A stretch of DNA of 64,000 nucleotides from Thalassococcus arenae (lineage in GTDB: Bacteria; Pseudomonadota; Alphaproteobacteria; Rhodobacterales; Rhodobacteraceae): NCBI RefSeq assembly GCF_019104745.1, contig NZ_JAHRWL010000001.1, positions 744,001 to 808,000 on the forward strand. The letters run 5' to 3'. A model generated the notes under the pieces. That model ran no database searches. It worked only from the letters and a program-made list of their open reading frames with translations, and was not told the DNA's origin. Below are positions 1 to 8,736 of the stretch, piece by piece (position 1 is the first letter of the stretch; every line of letters starts with the position of its first letter). Both the position numbers and the translations under genes were made by a program.

Positions 1-1915
1 CGCGCAGGATCTGCGCCTTGGCGGGGGCACCGATGGCGGCCAGCACGGCCTCGCAATCGGCCTTGGCGTCATACAGGTCGACCGTGCGGCTGTTGCCGTG
101 CACATCCTTGGGGCCGGTGCGGCCGACCAGCAGGCCGGTGACCAGCAGGTGCTGTTCACCGGGTTCGCCACCGTGAAACGCGTGACCGACCTCGAACAGC
201 GCGAGATCCATGAAGCCGCGCGCCTGGTTGCGTGCCGCGGCCTGAAGCAGGCCGGGCAGCAGTGCCGGGCGCATGTGGCTCATCTCGGAACTGATCGGAT
301 TGGCCAGCATCGTCGCGTCATCACCGCCGCTGAACAGCGCCGCCGCGTGACTGTCGATGAAGCTGTAGGTGACGCATTCGTTGTATCCAAGTTGTGCGCA
401 CGTGCGCCGTGCCGCCTGTTCGCGTTTCTGCATTGGCGACAGGATCGGTTTCGGCACGCCGGCGTTCATCCGCGGCAGCGGCTGACCCTTGAGCTTGGTC
501 AGCGAGGCGATGCGCGCGACTTCCTCGACCAGGTCGGCTTCGCCCATCACGTCGGGCCGCCAGGATGGGACATGGGCAAGGTTGCCCTCCATCTTGAAGC
601 CGAGCGCGGTCAGGGTCTGGCGCTGGTCGGATTCGGGAATGTCCATGCCCACCAGGCTGACGACGCGCGCGGGATCGAGCCGGTAGCTGCGCGCGGTGTT
701 CGGCACCTTGCCCGCCGTCACCACGTTCGACGGCTCGCCGCCGCAGAGATCGAGGATCATCTGCGTCGCGTCTTCCAGCGCCTGCATGTTGTAGGCCGGA
801 TCGATGCCGCGTTCGTTGCGATAGCGCGCGTCGGAATTGATCTTGAGCGCGCGGCCGGTATTGGCGATCTGGATGTGGTCCCAGACGGCGGCTTCGAGAA
901 AGACATTGACCGTCTCGCGCGTGCAGCCGGTGGCCAGCCCGCCCATGATGCCGCCGATGCTTTCGATGGCCTTGTCGTCCGAAATGACCACCTGCCCGGC
1001 CGAGAAGGTGTAGGTCTTTTCGTCCAGCCCCACCAGCGTGTCGCCGTCAGCCGCGCGGTGCACCCGCAGGTTGCCGGTGACCTTGTCGGCGTCGAAGACG
1101 TGCAGCGGGCGGTTGCGGTCGTAGGTGAAGAAATTGGTGATGTCCACGAGCGCCGAGATCGGCCGCAGCCCGATGGCCTTGAGCCGGTCCTGCAGCCATT
1201 GCGGGCTGGGGCCGTTCTGCACGCCGCGGATCAGCCGGCCGGCGAAAACATGGCAGCCGCCCGCGCCCGCCGTGTCGGCGTCGATGGTGACGGTGATCGG
1301 GCAGGGATACTGCCCCTCGACCCGTTCCTGCGGCAGCGGTTTGAGCGTGCCGAGGCCGCGCGCGGCCAGATCGCGGGCGATGCCGTGCACCCCCAGGGCG
1401 TCCTGGCGGTTGGGGGTGATGGCGATCTCGATCACCGGGTCGACCTTGGCAGGGTCGTTTTCGGCCAGCCAGTCGGGGAAGGTCTGGCCGACCTCGCCCG
1501 AGGGAAGCTCGATGATGCCGTCATGTTCGTCCGACAGCTCCATCTCGCGTTCACTGGCCATCATGCCGTGGGATTCGACGCCGCGGATATTGCCGACCTT
1601 GATGGTGGTGTCGATGCCGGGCACGTAGGTGCCGGGCTTGGCCACGACGACGGTGATGCCGGTGCGGGCGTTGGGCGCACCGCAGACGATCTGTTTCTCG
1701 CCCTCGTCGGTCAGGACGCGGCAGACCTTGAGCTTGTCGGCATCGGGGTGCTTTTCGGCATGCAGCACCTTGCCGATGGTGAAATCGGCCAGCCTTGCCG
1801 CCGGGTTCTCGATCCCTTCGACCTCGAGCCCCAGATCGGTGAGCGTCTCGGCGATCTCGTCCACGGAGGCCGTGGTGTCGAGGTGGTCTTTCAGCCAGGA
1901 GAGGGTGAATTTCAT
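1..1915 (-). CDS. pheT: Phenylalanine--tRNA ligase beta subunit, cut by window edge
   Basis: Beta chain of the (alpha-beta)2 PheRS that charges tRNA-Phe in the cytoplasm. About 638 codons are visible; the family is usually near 800, so the C-terminal B8/anticodon-binding part lies beyond base 1. The N-terminus begins MKFTLSWLKDHL, the standard PheT opening, followed by the OB-fold tRNA-binding domain (KVLHAEKHPDADKL, then CGAPN). The ATG at 1913-1915 is the start giving that N-terminus. It lies 129 nt downstream of pheS on the same strand. The gap is filled by a large palindrome, so the two subunits may not be translated from a simple tight operon. The truncation is a window effect, not a mutation. 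Confidence 0.96.
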   Translation of the reverse strand, partial: MKFTLSWLKDHLDTTASVDEIAETLTDLGLEVEGIENPAARLADFTIGKVLHAEKHPDADKLKVCRVLTDEGEKQIVCGAPNARTGITVVVAKPGTYVPGIDTTIKVGNIRGVESHGMMASEREMELSDEHDGIIELPSGEVGQTFPDWLAENDPAKVDPVIEIAITPNRQDALGVHGIARDLAARGLGTLKPLPQERVEGQYPCPITVTIDADTAGAGGCHVFAGRLIRGVQNGPSPQWLQDRLKAIGLRPISALVDITNFFTYDRNRPLHVFDADKVTGNLRVHRAADGDTLVGLDEKTYTFSAGQVVISDDKAIESIGGIMGGLATGCTRETVNVFLEAAVWDHIQIANTGRALKINSDARYRNERGIDPAYNMQALEDATQMILDLCGGEPSNVVTAGKVPNTARSYRLDPARVVSLVGMDIPESDQRQTLTALGFKMEGNLAHVPSWRPDVMGEADLVEEVARIASLTKLKGQPLPRMNAGVPKPILSPMQKREQAARRTCAQLGYNECVTYSFIDSHAAALFSGGDDATMLANPISSEMSHMRPALLPGLLQAAARNQARGFMDLALFEVGHAFHGGEPGEQHLLVTGLLVGRTGPKDVHGNSRTVDLYDAKADCEAVLAAIGAPAKAQILR

Positions 1916-1946
1916 TTTATCTGTCCTCTGTCACGGCGTGCTGCGC

Positions 1947-2031
1947 GCAAATCCTGCGGCGCGCCCGGCCCGAGGGTGGGTGCGGAACGCGCCCGCCCAT
2001 GGGGGCGGGTCGGGCGCGTCGCGGGATTTGC
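1947..2031. repeat. Imperfect palindrome filling the pheS-pheT spacer
   Basis: Two 22-nt arms (1947-1968 and 2010-2031) are inverted copies matching at 19 of 22 positions; each reads GCAAATCC, GCG, CGCGCCCG from its outer end. The 41-nt centre contains a further 7-bp GC hairpin around 1991-2008. Next to the right arm, CGCGGGA/TCCCGCG (2020-2039) offers a competing small hairpin. In the pheST transcript this would form a strong stem between the two subunit genes. There is no T-tract, so it is not a canonical terminator. A processing, attenuation or repeat-element role is inference. Confidence 0.6.
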
Positions 2032-2044
2032 ATCCCGCGAAGTG

Positions 2045-3118
2045 TCATCGGCTCAACCCGCCATGCAAGGTCGGCACGTCCAGCGCCGCAAACCCGTAAT
2101 GCCGCAGCCAGCGCAGGTCTGAATCGAAGAAGGCGCGCAGGTCGGGGATGCCGTATTTCAGCATGGCGATCCGGTCGATCCCCATGCCGAAGGCGAAGCC
2201 CTGCCATTCGTTCGGATCGACGCCGGCGTTTTCCAGCACCTTGGGATGGACCATGCCGCTGCCCAAGATTTCCAGCCAGTCGTCGCCTTCGCCCACTTTC
2301 AGTGCGCCGCCTTCCCAGGAACAGCGGATGTCGACCTCGGCGGACGGTTCGGTGAAGGGGAAATGCGAGGCGCGGAAGCGCAGTTCGACCTCGTCGACCT
2401 CGAAGAAGGCTTTCACGAATTCCTCGAGCACCCATTTCAGGTTGGCCATGGAAATGTCGCGGTCGATCGCCAGCCCTTCGACCTGGTGGAACATCGGCGT
2501 GTGTGTCTGGTCGTAATCGGCGCGGTAGACGCGGCCGGGCGCGATCACCCGGCAGGGGGCGCCATGCGTCTCCATGTGCCGGATCTGCACCGGCGAGGTA
2601 TGGGTGCGCAGCACGTGCGGCGGGCGGTTGTCGCCCGGATCGCGGTGCATGTAGAAGGTGTCCATCTCGGCCCGCGCAGGGTGGTGGCCGGGGATGTTCA
2701 GCGCGTCGAAATTGTACCAGTCGCTGTCGATCTGCGGGCCTTCGGCGACGGAAAAGCCCATATCGGCAAAGATCGCCGTGACCTCTTCGGTGACCTGGGA
2801 AATCGGGTGGATCGTGCCCTGGCGGCGGGTGCGGCCGGGCAGCGTGACATCCAGCCATTCGCCGCGCAGCCGTTCGTCCAGCGCGGCATCCTCGAGCCCG
2901 GCCTTCTTGGCGGCCAGGGCCGCGTTGATCTCGTCCTTGAGCGCGTTCAGCGCGGGGCCGGCGACCTGGCGTTCCTCGGGCGTCATCTTGCCCAGTTCGC
3001 GCATCTTGAGCGCCACCTCGCCCTTCTTGCCGACGGCGGCGACGCGGATCGCTTCGAGCGCGGCTTCGTCCGACGCGTCGGCAATCAGGGTCAGGAATTT
3101 GTCGCGCAGATCGTCCAT
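2045..3118 (-). CDS. pheS: Phenylalanine--tRNA ligase alpha subunit
   Basis: Catalytic class II aminoacyl-tRNA synthetase subunit, 357 aa, the usual length. The N-terminal coiled-coil tRNA-binding region (residues about 1-90, [12 protein letters not shown] onward) precedes the catalytic core, which includes [27 protein letters not shown] and the late [18 protein letters not shown] motif 3 region. The reading frame continues far upstream, but residues before MDDLRDKF have no resemblance to PheS. The ATG at 3116-3118 has a GGAGG-like site upstream on the minus strand, so that start was chosen. It is transcribed toward pheT and probably shares its promoter. Confidence 0.97.
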   Translation of the reverse strand: MDDLRDKFLTLIADASDEAALEAIRVAAVGKKGEVALKMRELGKMTPEERQVAGPALNALKDEINAALAAKKAGLEDAALDERLRGEWLDVTLPGRTRRQGTIHPISQVTEEVTAIFADMGFSVAEGPQIDSDWYNFDALNIPGHHPARAEMDTFYMHRDPGDNRPPHVLRTHTSPVQIRHMETHGAPCRVIAPGRVYRADYDQTHTPMFHQVEGLAIDRDISMANLKWVLEEFVKAFFEVDEVELRFRASHFPFTEPSAEVDIRCSWEGGALKVGEGDDWLEILGSGMVHPKVLENAGVDPNEWQGFAFGMGIDRIAMLKYGIPDLRAFFDSDLRWLRHYGFAALDVPTLHGGLSR

Positions 3119-3146
3119 CGCTCGGGCCTCCGGAATGCGTGGCGTT

Positions 3147-3175
3147 TGACTAGCCGCAAGGCCGCGCAGGTGCAA
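3147..3175 (-). promoter_or_regulatory. Possible pheS promoter
   Basis: On the minus strand TTGCAC (3170-3175) and TAGTCA (3147-3152) are separated by 17 nt, about 30 nt upstream of the pheS ATG. The -10 match is weak, so this is only the best sigma-70-like pair in the gap. Confidence 0.25.
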
Positions 3176-3248
3176 GCGCCGGGGCGCGCTTGATCCCGTC
3201 GCGGCATGCGCCACCTTTTCGGGTATCGGCAAGCGGCGAGAGGATGCG

Positions 3249-3923
3249 ATGCGGGTCTGGGCGGTTCTGGCGATGCTTGTGGCGGTCGGCGCCTGCGGAC
3301 GCGGCGTGCCGCCGGATGCGCGGGTCGTGGTGGCCGGCGATTCCGTGATGGCGTGGAACCGGGTGCAGGGCGGGTCGGTCGCCGACCACCTTGCGCGGTT
3401 GCTGGACGAGCCGGTGGGCGACGTGTCGCTGCCCTTTGCCCGGGTGACGGGCGACCGGCCCGGCGGGATGGATATCCGGCGGCAGGTCGACGGGCTGGCG
3501 CCGGACTGGATCGTGCTGAACGGCGGCGCCAACGACCTGCGCGCCGAATGCGGCTGCACCGGCTGCGATGCGGTGCTGGACCGGCTTTTGAGCGCGGATG
3601 GCGGTGCCGGTGCGATTGCCGGGATGGTGGGGCAGTTGCGGGCCGATGGGGCGCGGGTGCTGTGGGCCGATTACTATACCGCGCCGCGCTTTGCGGGCAC
3701 CGCCTGCACCGGACCTTATGACGTGCTTTCCCAGCGGCTGCGGCGGATGGCGGCGCGCGATGACGGCGTGGTGCTGGTCGACATGGCCGATGTTCTGCCG
3801 TCCGGAGATGCAGCGCTGTTCGCCTGGGACGGCGTCCATCCGTCGGGGGAAGGGTCGCGGCGGATCGCGGAACTGATCGCGGCGCGGCTGCGCGCGGCCG
3901 ATCCGGCGTTGTACGGCGGCTGA
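3249..3923 (+). CDS. SGNH/GDSL-type hydrolase lipoprotein
   Basis: Predicted secreted esterase/lipase-like hydrolase of 224 aa. A short hydrophobic N-terminus ends in a lipobox-like VGAC (Cys16), suggesting lipid anchoring. SGNH blocks are visible: GDSV with the nucleophile Ser32, GGAND (oxyanion Asn, residues about 97-101), and DGVHPS near residue 197 carrying the catalytic Asp and His. Substrate cannot be read from sequence; SGNH proteins include acyl-peptidoglycan and acyl-polysaccharide deacylases. It is followed 40 nt later by an acyltransferase gene on the same strand. That suggests a matched acylating and deacylating envelope pair, which is inference. Confidence 0.8.
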   Translation: MRVWAVLAMLVAVGACGRGVPPDARVVVAGDSVMAWNRVQGGSVADHLARLLDEPVGDVSLPFARVTGDRPGGMDIRRQVDGLAPDWIVLNGGANDLRAECGCTGCDAVLDRLLSADGGAGAIAGMVGQLRADGARVLWADYYTAPRFAGTACTGPYDVLSQRLRRMAARDDGVVLVDMADVLPSGDAALFAWDGVHPSGEGSRRIAELIAARLRAADPALYGG

Positions 3924-3963
3924 GACGGGTTCACCGCGCCCGGGGCTTGAGCCAAGGCGCGCG

Positions 3964-5094
3964 ATGGCCCAAACCTGCCTCATGGCGCATGCGGAACGCT
4001 ATCATGGCCTGGACCTGTTGCGCGCGGTGGCGATGCTGCTGGGGCTCGTCCTGCACGGGGCACTGATCTATACCGCGCCGTCGGTCGTGGGTGACCTGCC
4101 GGTCGCGTCGGGGCTGGAGCCGCCGCAGGCCAGCCCGGCGACCTGGGCGGTGGTGATCTGGATCCACCAATGGCGGATGCCGGCGTTTTTCCTGCTGGCC
4201 GGGTTCTTTGCCGAACTGGTGATAGCCCGGCGCGGGGCGCGGGCCTTTCTGGCCGACCGGGCGGTGCGCATCCTGGGCGCGTTGGCGGTGTTTTCGGTTC
4301 TGTTCACGCTGATCTTCGCGCGGCCCTGGGGCGTGCTGGATCACATGTGGTTCCTCTGGTTCCTGAGCCTGTTCTGCCTGACGGCCTGGGCCGCGCATGG
4401 GATGGGTCTGCGGCGAGAATTGCGCGCGATGGCCTGGCCGGTGCAGCGGTTGCCGCGCATGATCTGGCTGGTGGTGCCGGTGGCTGCACTGAACCTGGCG
4501 GGCCGCGAGGCGGGTATCTGGCACATCATCCCCGACCAGATCGGGCAGTTGGACAGGCTGGTGGGCGCCCTGCCCTATTTCGCCGCCTTCGTCATCGGGC
4601 AGATGCTGTTCCACACGCGTGACCGCCTGGCCGAGCTGCGCCGTCCGCGCGTCTGGATGGGCTGCATCGCCGCGGGCGCGCTGGCCTATGTGCTGAGCCT
4701 GGGACTGATGGGCGCCGAGCCCTGGCCGGTGCTGCCGATGGCGGTTTTCAGCGCGGTCGCGTCGCTGGGATGGACCTTTGGCCTGATCGGGCTGGCGCAA
4801 TGGGCGGTGCCGGCCCGGAGTGCCGCGATCGACTGGCTGGTGCGGCTGTCCTACCCTGTCTACATCTTCCACCTGTACCTGATCCTCGGCGTCTCGGCGC
4901 TTTTGGCGTCGGCCGGGCTGGCGCAAGGCTGGGTGATCGTCCTGTCGGCCTTCGTGACCTTCTGGCTGTGCGTCGTTCTGTACTACCTGCTTGTGAAATA
5001 CACTCCGCTGGACTGGGTGCTGAACGGCTATGGGCGGGCCTGGTTCAAATGGCCCTGGGGGACCAATGGCGCAACGAAAAAGGCCGCCCCCTGA
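3964..5094 (+). CDS. Acyltransferase family 3 integral membrane protein
   Basis: Acyltransferase-3 (OpgC/OafA-like) protein of 376 aa with about ten membrane helices; such enzymes move acyl groups onto sugars or glucans across the inner membrane. The N-terminal RYHGLDLLRAVAMLLGLVLHG contains the family signature and conserved His. Later helices include DHMWFLWFLSLF and the C-terminal YPVYIFHLYLILG. A second in-frame ATG at 3982 is an equally possible start; 3964 has AAGG upstream. The stop codon lies in the loop of a terminator hairpin that mainly serves the converging rplT operon. The acceptor is unknown. Confidence 0.83.
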   Translation: MAQTCLMAHAERYHGLDLLRAVAMLLGLVLHGALIYTAPSVVGDLPVASGLEPPQASPATWAVVIWIHQWRMPAFFLLAGFFAELVIARRGARAFLADRAVRILGALAVFSVLFTLIFARPWGVLDHMWFLWFLSLFCLTAWAAHGMGLRRELRAMAWPVQRLPRMIWLVVPVAALNLAGREAGIWHIIPDQIGQLDRLVGALPYFAAFVIGQMLFHTRDRLAELRRPRVWMGCIAAGALAYVLSLGLMGAEPWPVLPMAVFSAVASLGWTFGLIGLAQWAVPARSAAIDWLVRLSYPVYIFHLYLILGVSALLASAGLAQGWVIVLSAFVTFWLCVVLYYLLVKYTPLDWVLNGYGRAWFKWPWGTNGATKKAAP

Positions 5095-5103
5095 GGGGCG
5101 GCC
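5077..5103 (-). terminator. Intrinsic terminator of rpmI-rplT
   Basis: Perfect 9-bp stem (GGCCGCCCC, 5082-5090, with GGGGCGGCC, 5095-5103) and CTGA loop. Read on the minus strand it is followed by TTTTT (5081-5077), a textbook Rho-independent terminator 24 nt after rplT. The stop codon of the converging acyltransferase gene is inside the loop, so it may also limit read-through from the plus strand. Confidence 0.88.
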
Positions 5104-5126
5104 CTGAAAGCGTCCAATCGCTCGGC

Positions 5127-5492
5127 TCAGGCGGCCAGGGCGCCTTTGGCCTGGGCCACGATGGCGGCGAATGCTTCGGGCTCGTGCACGGCGAGATCGG
5201 CGAGAACCTTGCGGTCGACCTCGATCCCGGCCAGCGTCAGGCCGTTGATGAAGCGCGAATAGGTCAGAGCCTCGTCATGGGCGCGCACGGCGGCGTTGAT
5301 CCGCTGGATCCACAGGGCGCGGAAGTTGCGCTTGCGGTTCTTGCGGTCGCGGGTGGCGTACTGGTTGGCCTTGTCGACGGCCTGGGCCGCGACCTTGAAG
5401 GTGTTCTTGCGCCGGCCGTAATAGCCCTTGGCGGCCTTGATGACCTTCTTGTGACGTGCGTGGGTGACGGTTCCGCCTTTGGTACGGGACAT
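5127..5492 (-). CDS. rplT: 50S ribosomal protein L20
   Basis: Ribosomal protein L20, 121 aa, a 23S rRNA-binding assembly protein of the large subunit. Sequence is unmistakable: [19 protein letters not shown], then [29 protein letters not shown] and SRFINGL. It follows rpmI by 14 nt on the same strand and ends before a strong terminator. infC, the frequent third member of this operon, is not adjacent here. L20 represses its own operon in many bacteria; no leader structure could be assigned here. Confidence 0.98.
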   Translation of the reverse strand: MSRTKGGTVTHARHKKVIKAAKGYYGRRKNTFKVAAQAVDKANQYATRDRKNRKRNFRALWIQRINAAVRAHDEALTYSRFINGLTLAGIEVDRKVLADLAVHEPEAFAAIVAQAKGALAA

Positions 5493-5506
5493 CTCTCAGC
5501 CTCCTC

Positions 5507-5707
5507 TCAGCGGTCGTAGGGCATATAGCCCTTGACGATCTTGGCGTCGGGGGCCGACAGGGTGGTCGTGCCGCGCGCGTCGCGGATGAATTTCTTGGTG
5601 CGCTTGATCATGCCGTGGCGCTTGCCGGCCTGGGCGCTGATGACCTTTCCGGTCGCGCTTACCTTGAAGCGCTTCTTGGCGCTCGACTTGGTCTTCATCT
5701 TGGGCAT
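5507..5707 (-). CDS. rpmI: 50S ribosomal protein L35
   Basis: Ribosomal protein L35, 66 aa, normal length. [20 protein letters not shown] and the later [18 protein letters not shown] are the family hallmarks. It is first in a two-gene operon with rplT, with an AGGAG-type site just upstream of the ATG on the minus strand and a good promoter about 65 nt further up. Confidence 0.98.
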   Translation of the reverse strand: MPKMKTKSSAKKRFKVSATGKVISAQAGKRHGMIKRTKKFIRDARGTTTLSAPDAKIVKGYMPYDR

Positions 5708-5773
5708 TTCAGTCTCCTGTTATTGCGCGCGACTCGGCATGCCACATCGGCCGGCCGCGCGGTTGAGACGCGC

Positions 5774-5802
5774 CGTATAGGCGGCTGTCCCGGATTTGGC
5801 AA
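5774..5802 (-). promoter_or_regulatory. Likely rpmI-rplT promoter
   Basis: On the minus strand TTGCCA (5797-5802) and TATACG (5774-5779) are spaced by exactly 17 nt. This is a good sigma-70-type pair placing the start of transcription near 5767 and a leader of roughly 60 nt before rpmI. It fits a separate operon lacking infC. Confidence 0.5.
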
Positions 5803-5821
5803 GAGCGAATGGCCGCCGCTT

Positions 5822-6043
5822 TCAGCCGGTGAACTTGGCGATCACCCGGAAGACGACATCGGGCAATTCGTGCAGGGCATAGCCGCCGCTTTGATTGATG
5901 GCGTAGACCGCCAGAGCCCCTGCGGCGATCAGAACGAAGGCCGCGACCCTGGGGCTGCGACCTTCGGAAAAGGCCGAAACGATGGCCGGTATCGACAGAA
6001 CGCCTATCACGAGGGCGACGACCAGTGCCGTATCGGGGTCCAT
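5822..6043 (-). CDS. Small two-helix membrane protein of unknown function
   Basis: Predicted 73-aa inner-membrane protein. Two hydrophobic segments are evident (residues about 5-25, TALVVALVIGVLSIPAIV, and 33-50, VAAFVLIAAGALAVYAI) joined by a short polar loop with SEGRSPR. An AAGGTGG ribosome site lies 7 nt before the ATG at 6041-6043. It lies 35 nt downstream of pyk on the same strand and is probably co-transcribed. I do not recognise a family; similar small proteins beside pyk occur in related bacteria as far as I recall. Confidence 0.68.
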   Translation of the reverse strand: MDPDTALVVALVIGVLSIPAIVSAFSEGRSPRVAAFVLIAAGALAVYAINQSGGYALHELPDVVFRVIAKFTG

Positions 6044-6078
6044 GACGCGCCACCTTTCGAAACTTCCGTTGGGGAAGC

Positions 6079-7524
6079 TTACTCCGGGTCGGTGCGGAAG
6101 ATCAAACGTTCGTCACAAGGCGCAACCCTGAGAATATTGGTGGTTCCGGGCTGGTTGAACGGCACGCCGGCGGTCACCACGATCTGGTCGGTTTCGGTGC
6201 CCAGGCCGGCTGCGCGCACCGCGCGGGCGGCGTTGACCACGGCCTGCTTGAAGCGCTCGAGTTCGCCCGTCATCACGCATTGCGTGCCCCAGGTCAGCGC
6301 CAGGCGCCGCGCGACGCCGCGCTGCGAGGTCATGGCGATGATCGGCACCCGCGGGCGTTCCCGGGCGACCTTGGCGGCGGTGGTGCCGGACGAGGTGAAG
6401 CAGCAGATCGCCTTGATGTCGGTGGTCTCGGCGATCTCGCGCGCGGCCGCGACGATGCCGTCGGCGACGGTGTGGCGCTTGGCGGTGCGGCTGGCCTCGA
6501 TGATCTCGCGATAGGTGGGGTCGTTCTCGACCTCGACGGCGACGGCGTTCATCGTGCTGACCGCCTCGACCGGGTATTGCCCGGCGGCCGATTCCGCCGA
6601 CAGCATGATCGCGTCCGCGCCTTCGTAGATGGCGTTGGACACGTCGCTGACTTCGGCCCGTGTGGGCATCGGCGATTCGATCATCGATTCCAGCATCTGG
6701 GTGGCCACGATCACCGGCTTGGCCATCGACCGGCAGCGGCGCACCAGGCGTTTCTGGATCGGCGGCACGTTCTGCACCGGCAATTCGACGCCCAGGTCGC
6801 CGCGGGCGACCATGATGCCGTCCGACACTTCGAGGATCTCTTCGAAGTTGCGGACCGCGGCGGGTTTTTCGATCTTCGACAGGATCGCGGCGCGGCCACC
6901 GGCCAGCGTGCGCGCCTCGGTCACGTCCTCGGGGCGCTGGACGAAGCTGAGCGCCAGCCAGTCGATGCCCAGTCCGCAGACGAAGTCGAGATCCTTGCGG
7001 TCCTTGTCCGACAGGGCAGCCAGCGGCAGGATGACGTCGGGCACGTTCACGCCCTTGCGGTTGGAAATCGTGCCGCCGGCGATCACCGTGCAGCCGGCAT
7101 GTTCGGGACTGCAATCGTCGACGCGCAGGCGGATCTTGCCATCGTTGACCAGCAACGTGGCACCCGGTTCAAGTGCCTGGAAGATTTCCGGATGCGGCAG
7201 GCAGACGCGGCTCTTGTCGCCCGGTGCCTTGTCGAGATCGAGCCGGAACGGTTCGCCCCATTCCAGTTCCTCGGACCCGTTGGCGAACTCGCCCACCCGC
7301 AGTTTCGGACCCTGCAGGTCGGCGAGAATGGCGATCGGGCTGTCGAGATCCTTTTCCACCTGGCGGATGATCTTGTGCCGCTCTTCGATCTCGGCATGGC
7401 TGCCGTGGCTCATGTTGAGCCGGAAGACATCGGCGCCCGCTTCGTGCAGGCCGCGGATCATTTCGTAGGTCGACGAGGCCGGGCCCAGCGTGGCCACGAT
7501 CTTCACATTGCGGTTGCGTTTCAT
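6079..7524 (-). CDS. pyk: Pyruvate kinase
   Basis: Converts phosphoenolpyruvate and ADP to pyruvate and ATP, the last step of glycolysis and the Entner-Doudoroff route. 481 aa, standard length. Visible features: N-terminal VKIVATLGPAS, substrate-binding RLNMSHG, the catalytic Lys in ILSKIEKPAAV, the metal-binding MVARGDLGVE, and ATQMLESM. The C-terminal domain spans residues about 350-475. The 135-nt divergent gap to the amidohydrolase gene contains a palindrome resembling a LacI-family operator 44-65 nt before the pyk start, suggesting carbon-source control. Confidence 0.98.
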   Translation of the reverse strand: MKRNRNVKIVATLGPASSTYEMIRGLHEAGADVFRLNMSHGSHAEIEERHKIIRQVEKDLDSPIAILADLQGPKLRVGEFANGSEELEWGEPFRLDLDKAPGDKSRVCLPHPEIFQALEPGATLLVNDGKIRLRVDDCSPEHAGCTVIAGGTISNRKGVNVPDVILPLAALSDKDRKDLDFVCGLGIDWLALSFVQRPEDVTEARTLAGGRAAILSKIEKPAAVRNFEEILEVSDGIMVARGDLGVELPVQNVPPIQKRLVRRCRSMAKPVIVATQMLESMIESPMPTRAEVSDVSNAIYEGADAIMLSAESAAGQYPVEAVSTMNAVAVEVENDPTYREIIEASRTAKRHTVADGIVAAAREIAETTDIKAICCFTSSGTTAAKVARERPRVPIIAMTSQRGVARRLALTWGTQCVMTGELERFKQAVVNAARAVRAAGLGTETDQIVVTAGVPFNQPGTTNILRVAPCDERLIFRTDPE

Positions 7525-7567
7525 GACGGTCCCCCGTGGCTGGCTTTGGCGCGGCGTTGGCGCAGCG

Positions 7568-7589
7568 GCGCTGTTACCGCTAACGGCGC
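7568..7589. promoter_or_regulatory. LacI-type operator-like palindrome between pyk and amidohydrolase
   Basis: Arms GCGCTGTTA and TAACGGCGC flank CCGC and match at 8 of 9 positions. The core GTTACCGCTAAC resembles the GTTANCGNTAAC dyads bound by many alphaproteobacterial LacI-family regulators. Position (44-65 nt before pyk, 71-92 nt before the divergent gene) suits an operator. No regulator gene is nearby; binding is inference. Confidence 0.45.
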
Positions 7590-7659
7590 GCCCTGCTTAT
7601 TGTCCATTTCCCTTGCCCGCGCAACTGGCTATGTGATGGCGGGACAGATTGACACCGCC

Positions 7660-8397
7660 ATGACATACCAGCCCTACCACATCGAAGGCGCAAGCCGGAA
7701 CAGCCGATGGCTGATCACCTGCGACCATGCCGCGAATACCGTTCCGCCCGATCTGGGCGGGTCGCTGGGGCTGCACGTGTCCGACATGGCGCGTCATATC
7801 GCCTATGACGTCGGCGCCGCCGGCGTCGCGCGCGCCCTGGGCGACGCGCTGGATGCGCCGGTGATCCTGTCGGATTTCTCGCGCCTGGTGATCGATCCGA
7901 ACCGCGGTGAGGACGACCCGACGCTGTTGATGAAGATCTATGACGGGTCGGTCATTCCCGGCAATCGCCATGCCGACGCCGCCGAGAAAGAGCGTCGCCT
8001 GAACGCCTATTACCGGCCCTACCACGATGCGTTGGCCGATCTGGCGGCGCGGCGGGCCGACACGGTGATCGTGGCGGTGCATTCCTTCACGCCGCAATTG
8101 CGCGGCCGGGCGCACCGGCCCTGGCATGTGGGGATCCTGTATGGCGACGATGCCCGCCTGTCCGATCCGCTGATCACCGAACTCGAGGCCGAGGCGGATA
8201 TCGTGGTGGGCCGCAACCAGCCCTATTCCGGCCATCTGCCCGGCGATTCGATCTGGCGGCATGCCTTGCAACCGGGGCGGATGAACACACTATTGGAGTT
8301 GCGCAACGACCTGATCGAAGACGACGCGGCCCAGGCGCATTGGGGCGCGCGACTGGCACCGCTGCTGGAGCGCGCGCTGCACGCCTCGGGCGCCTGA
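7660..8397 (+). CDS. N-formylglutamate amidohydrolase family protein
   Basis: 245-aa member of the N-formylglutamate amidohydrolase (HutG-like) family, zinc enzymes that deformylate N-formylglutamate in one branch of histidine breakdown. Recognisable stretches are ITCDHAANTVPPDLG near the N-terminus, SDFSRLVIDPNRG, VAVHSFTPQLRG, and the late GRNQPYSGHLPG. No other hut genes are here, so the true substrate is uncertain. The start at 7660 (MTYQPYHIEG) fits homologues; an in-frame ATG at 7636 would add eight residues. It is followed 15 nt later by the DUF1244 gene, probably one operon. Confidence 0.8.
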   Translation: MTYQPYHIEGASRNSRWLITCDHAANTVPPDLGGSLGLHVSDMARHIAYDVGAAGVARALGDALDAPVILSDFSRLVIDPNRGEDDPTLLMKIYDGSVIPGNRHADAAEKERRLNAYYRPYHDALADLAARRADTVIVAVHSFTPQLRGRAHRPWHVGILYGDDARLSDPLITELEAEADIVVGRNQPYSGHLPGDSIWRHALQPGRMNTLLELRNDLIEDDAAQAHWGARLAPLLERALHASGA

Positions 8398-8412
8398 CAA
8401 AGGGAGACCGAC

Positions 8413-8733
8413 ATGGACGAACAAACCCGGATCGAGATCGAGGCCGCCGCCTTTCGCAGGCTGCGCCAGCATCTGATGCAAGACCGTCGGGACGTGCAGA
8501 ACATCGACATGATGAACCTGGCCGGCTTTTGCCGGAATTGCCTGTCGCGCTGGTATCAGGAGGCCGCAAACGAGCGCGGCATCGCGATGGACAAGGCACA
8601 GGCGCGCGAGGTCTATTACGGCATGCCCTACGACGACTGGAAAGCGCAGCACCAGGAACCGGCCGATGCCGGGAAACAGGCGGCGTTCGAGAAGGCGTTC
8701 AAGGAAAACGTGACCGACAAGGGCGAGGGCTGA
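8413..8733 (+). CDS. DUF1244 domain protein
   Basis: 106-aa soluble, helical protein of the DUF1244 family, widespread in alphaproteobacteria and of unknown function. The conserved NLAGFCRNCLSRWYQEAA with its CxxC-like pair (FCRNC) and the YYGMPYDDWK motif near residue 75 identify it. A GGGAG ribosome site is 9 nt before the ATG. It is co-directional with the amidohydrolase gene and ends 3 nt before the converging GST stop codon. Confidence 0.85.
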   Translation: MDEQTRIEIEAAAFRRLRQHLMQDRRDVQNIDMMNLAGFCRNCLSRWYQEAANERGIAMDKAQAREVYYGMPYDDWKAQHQEPADAGKQAAFEKAFKENVTDKGEG

Positions 8734-8736
8734 GGC

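Noticed and set aside
1-1915. pheT as a truncated gene
   Set aside because: The missing C-terminus is explained by the window boundary.
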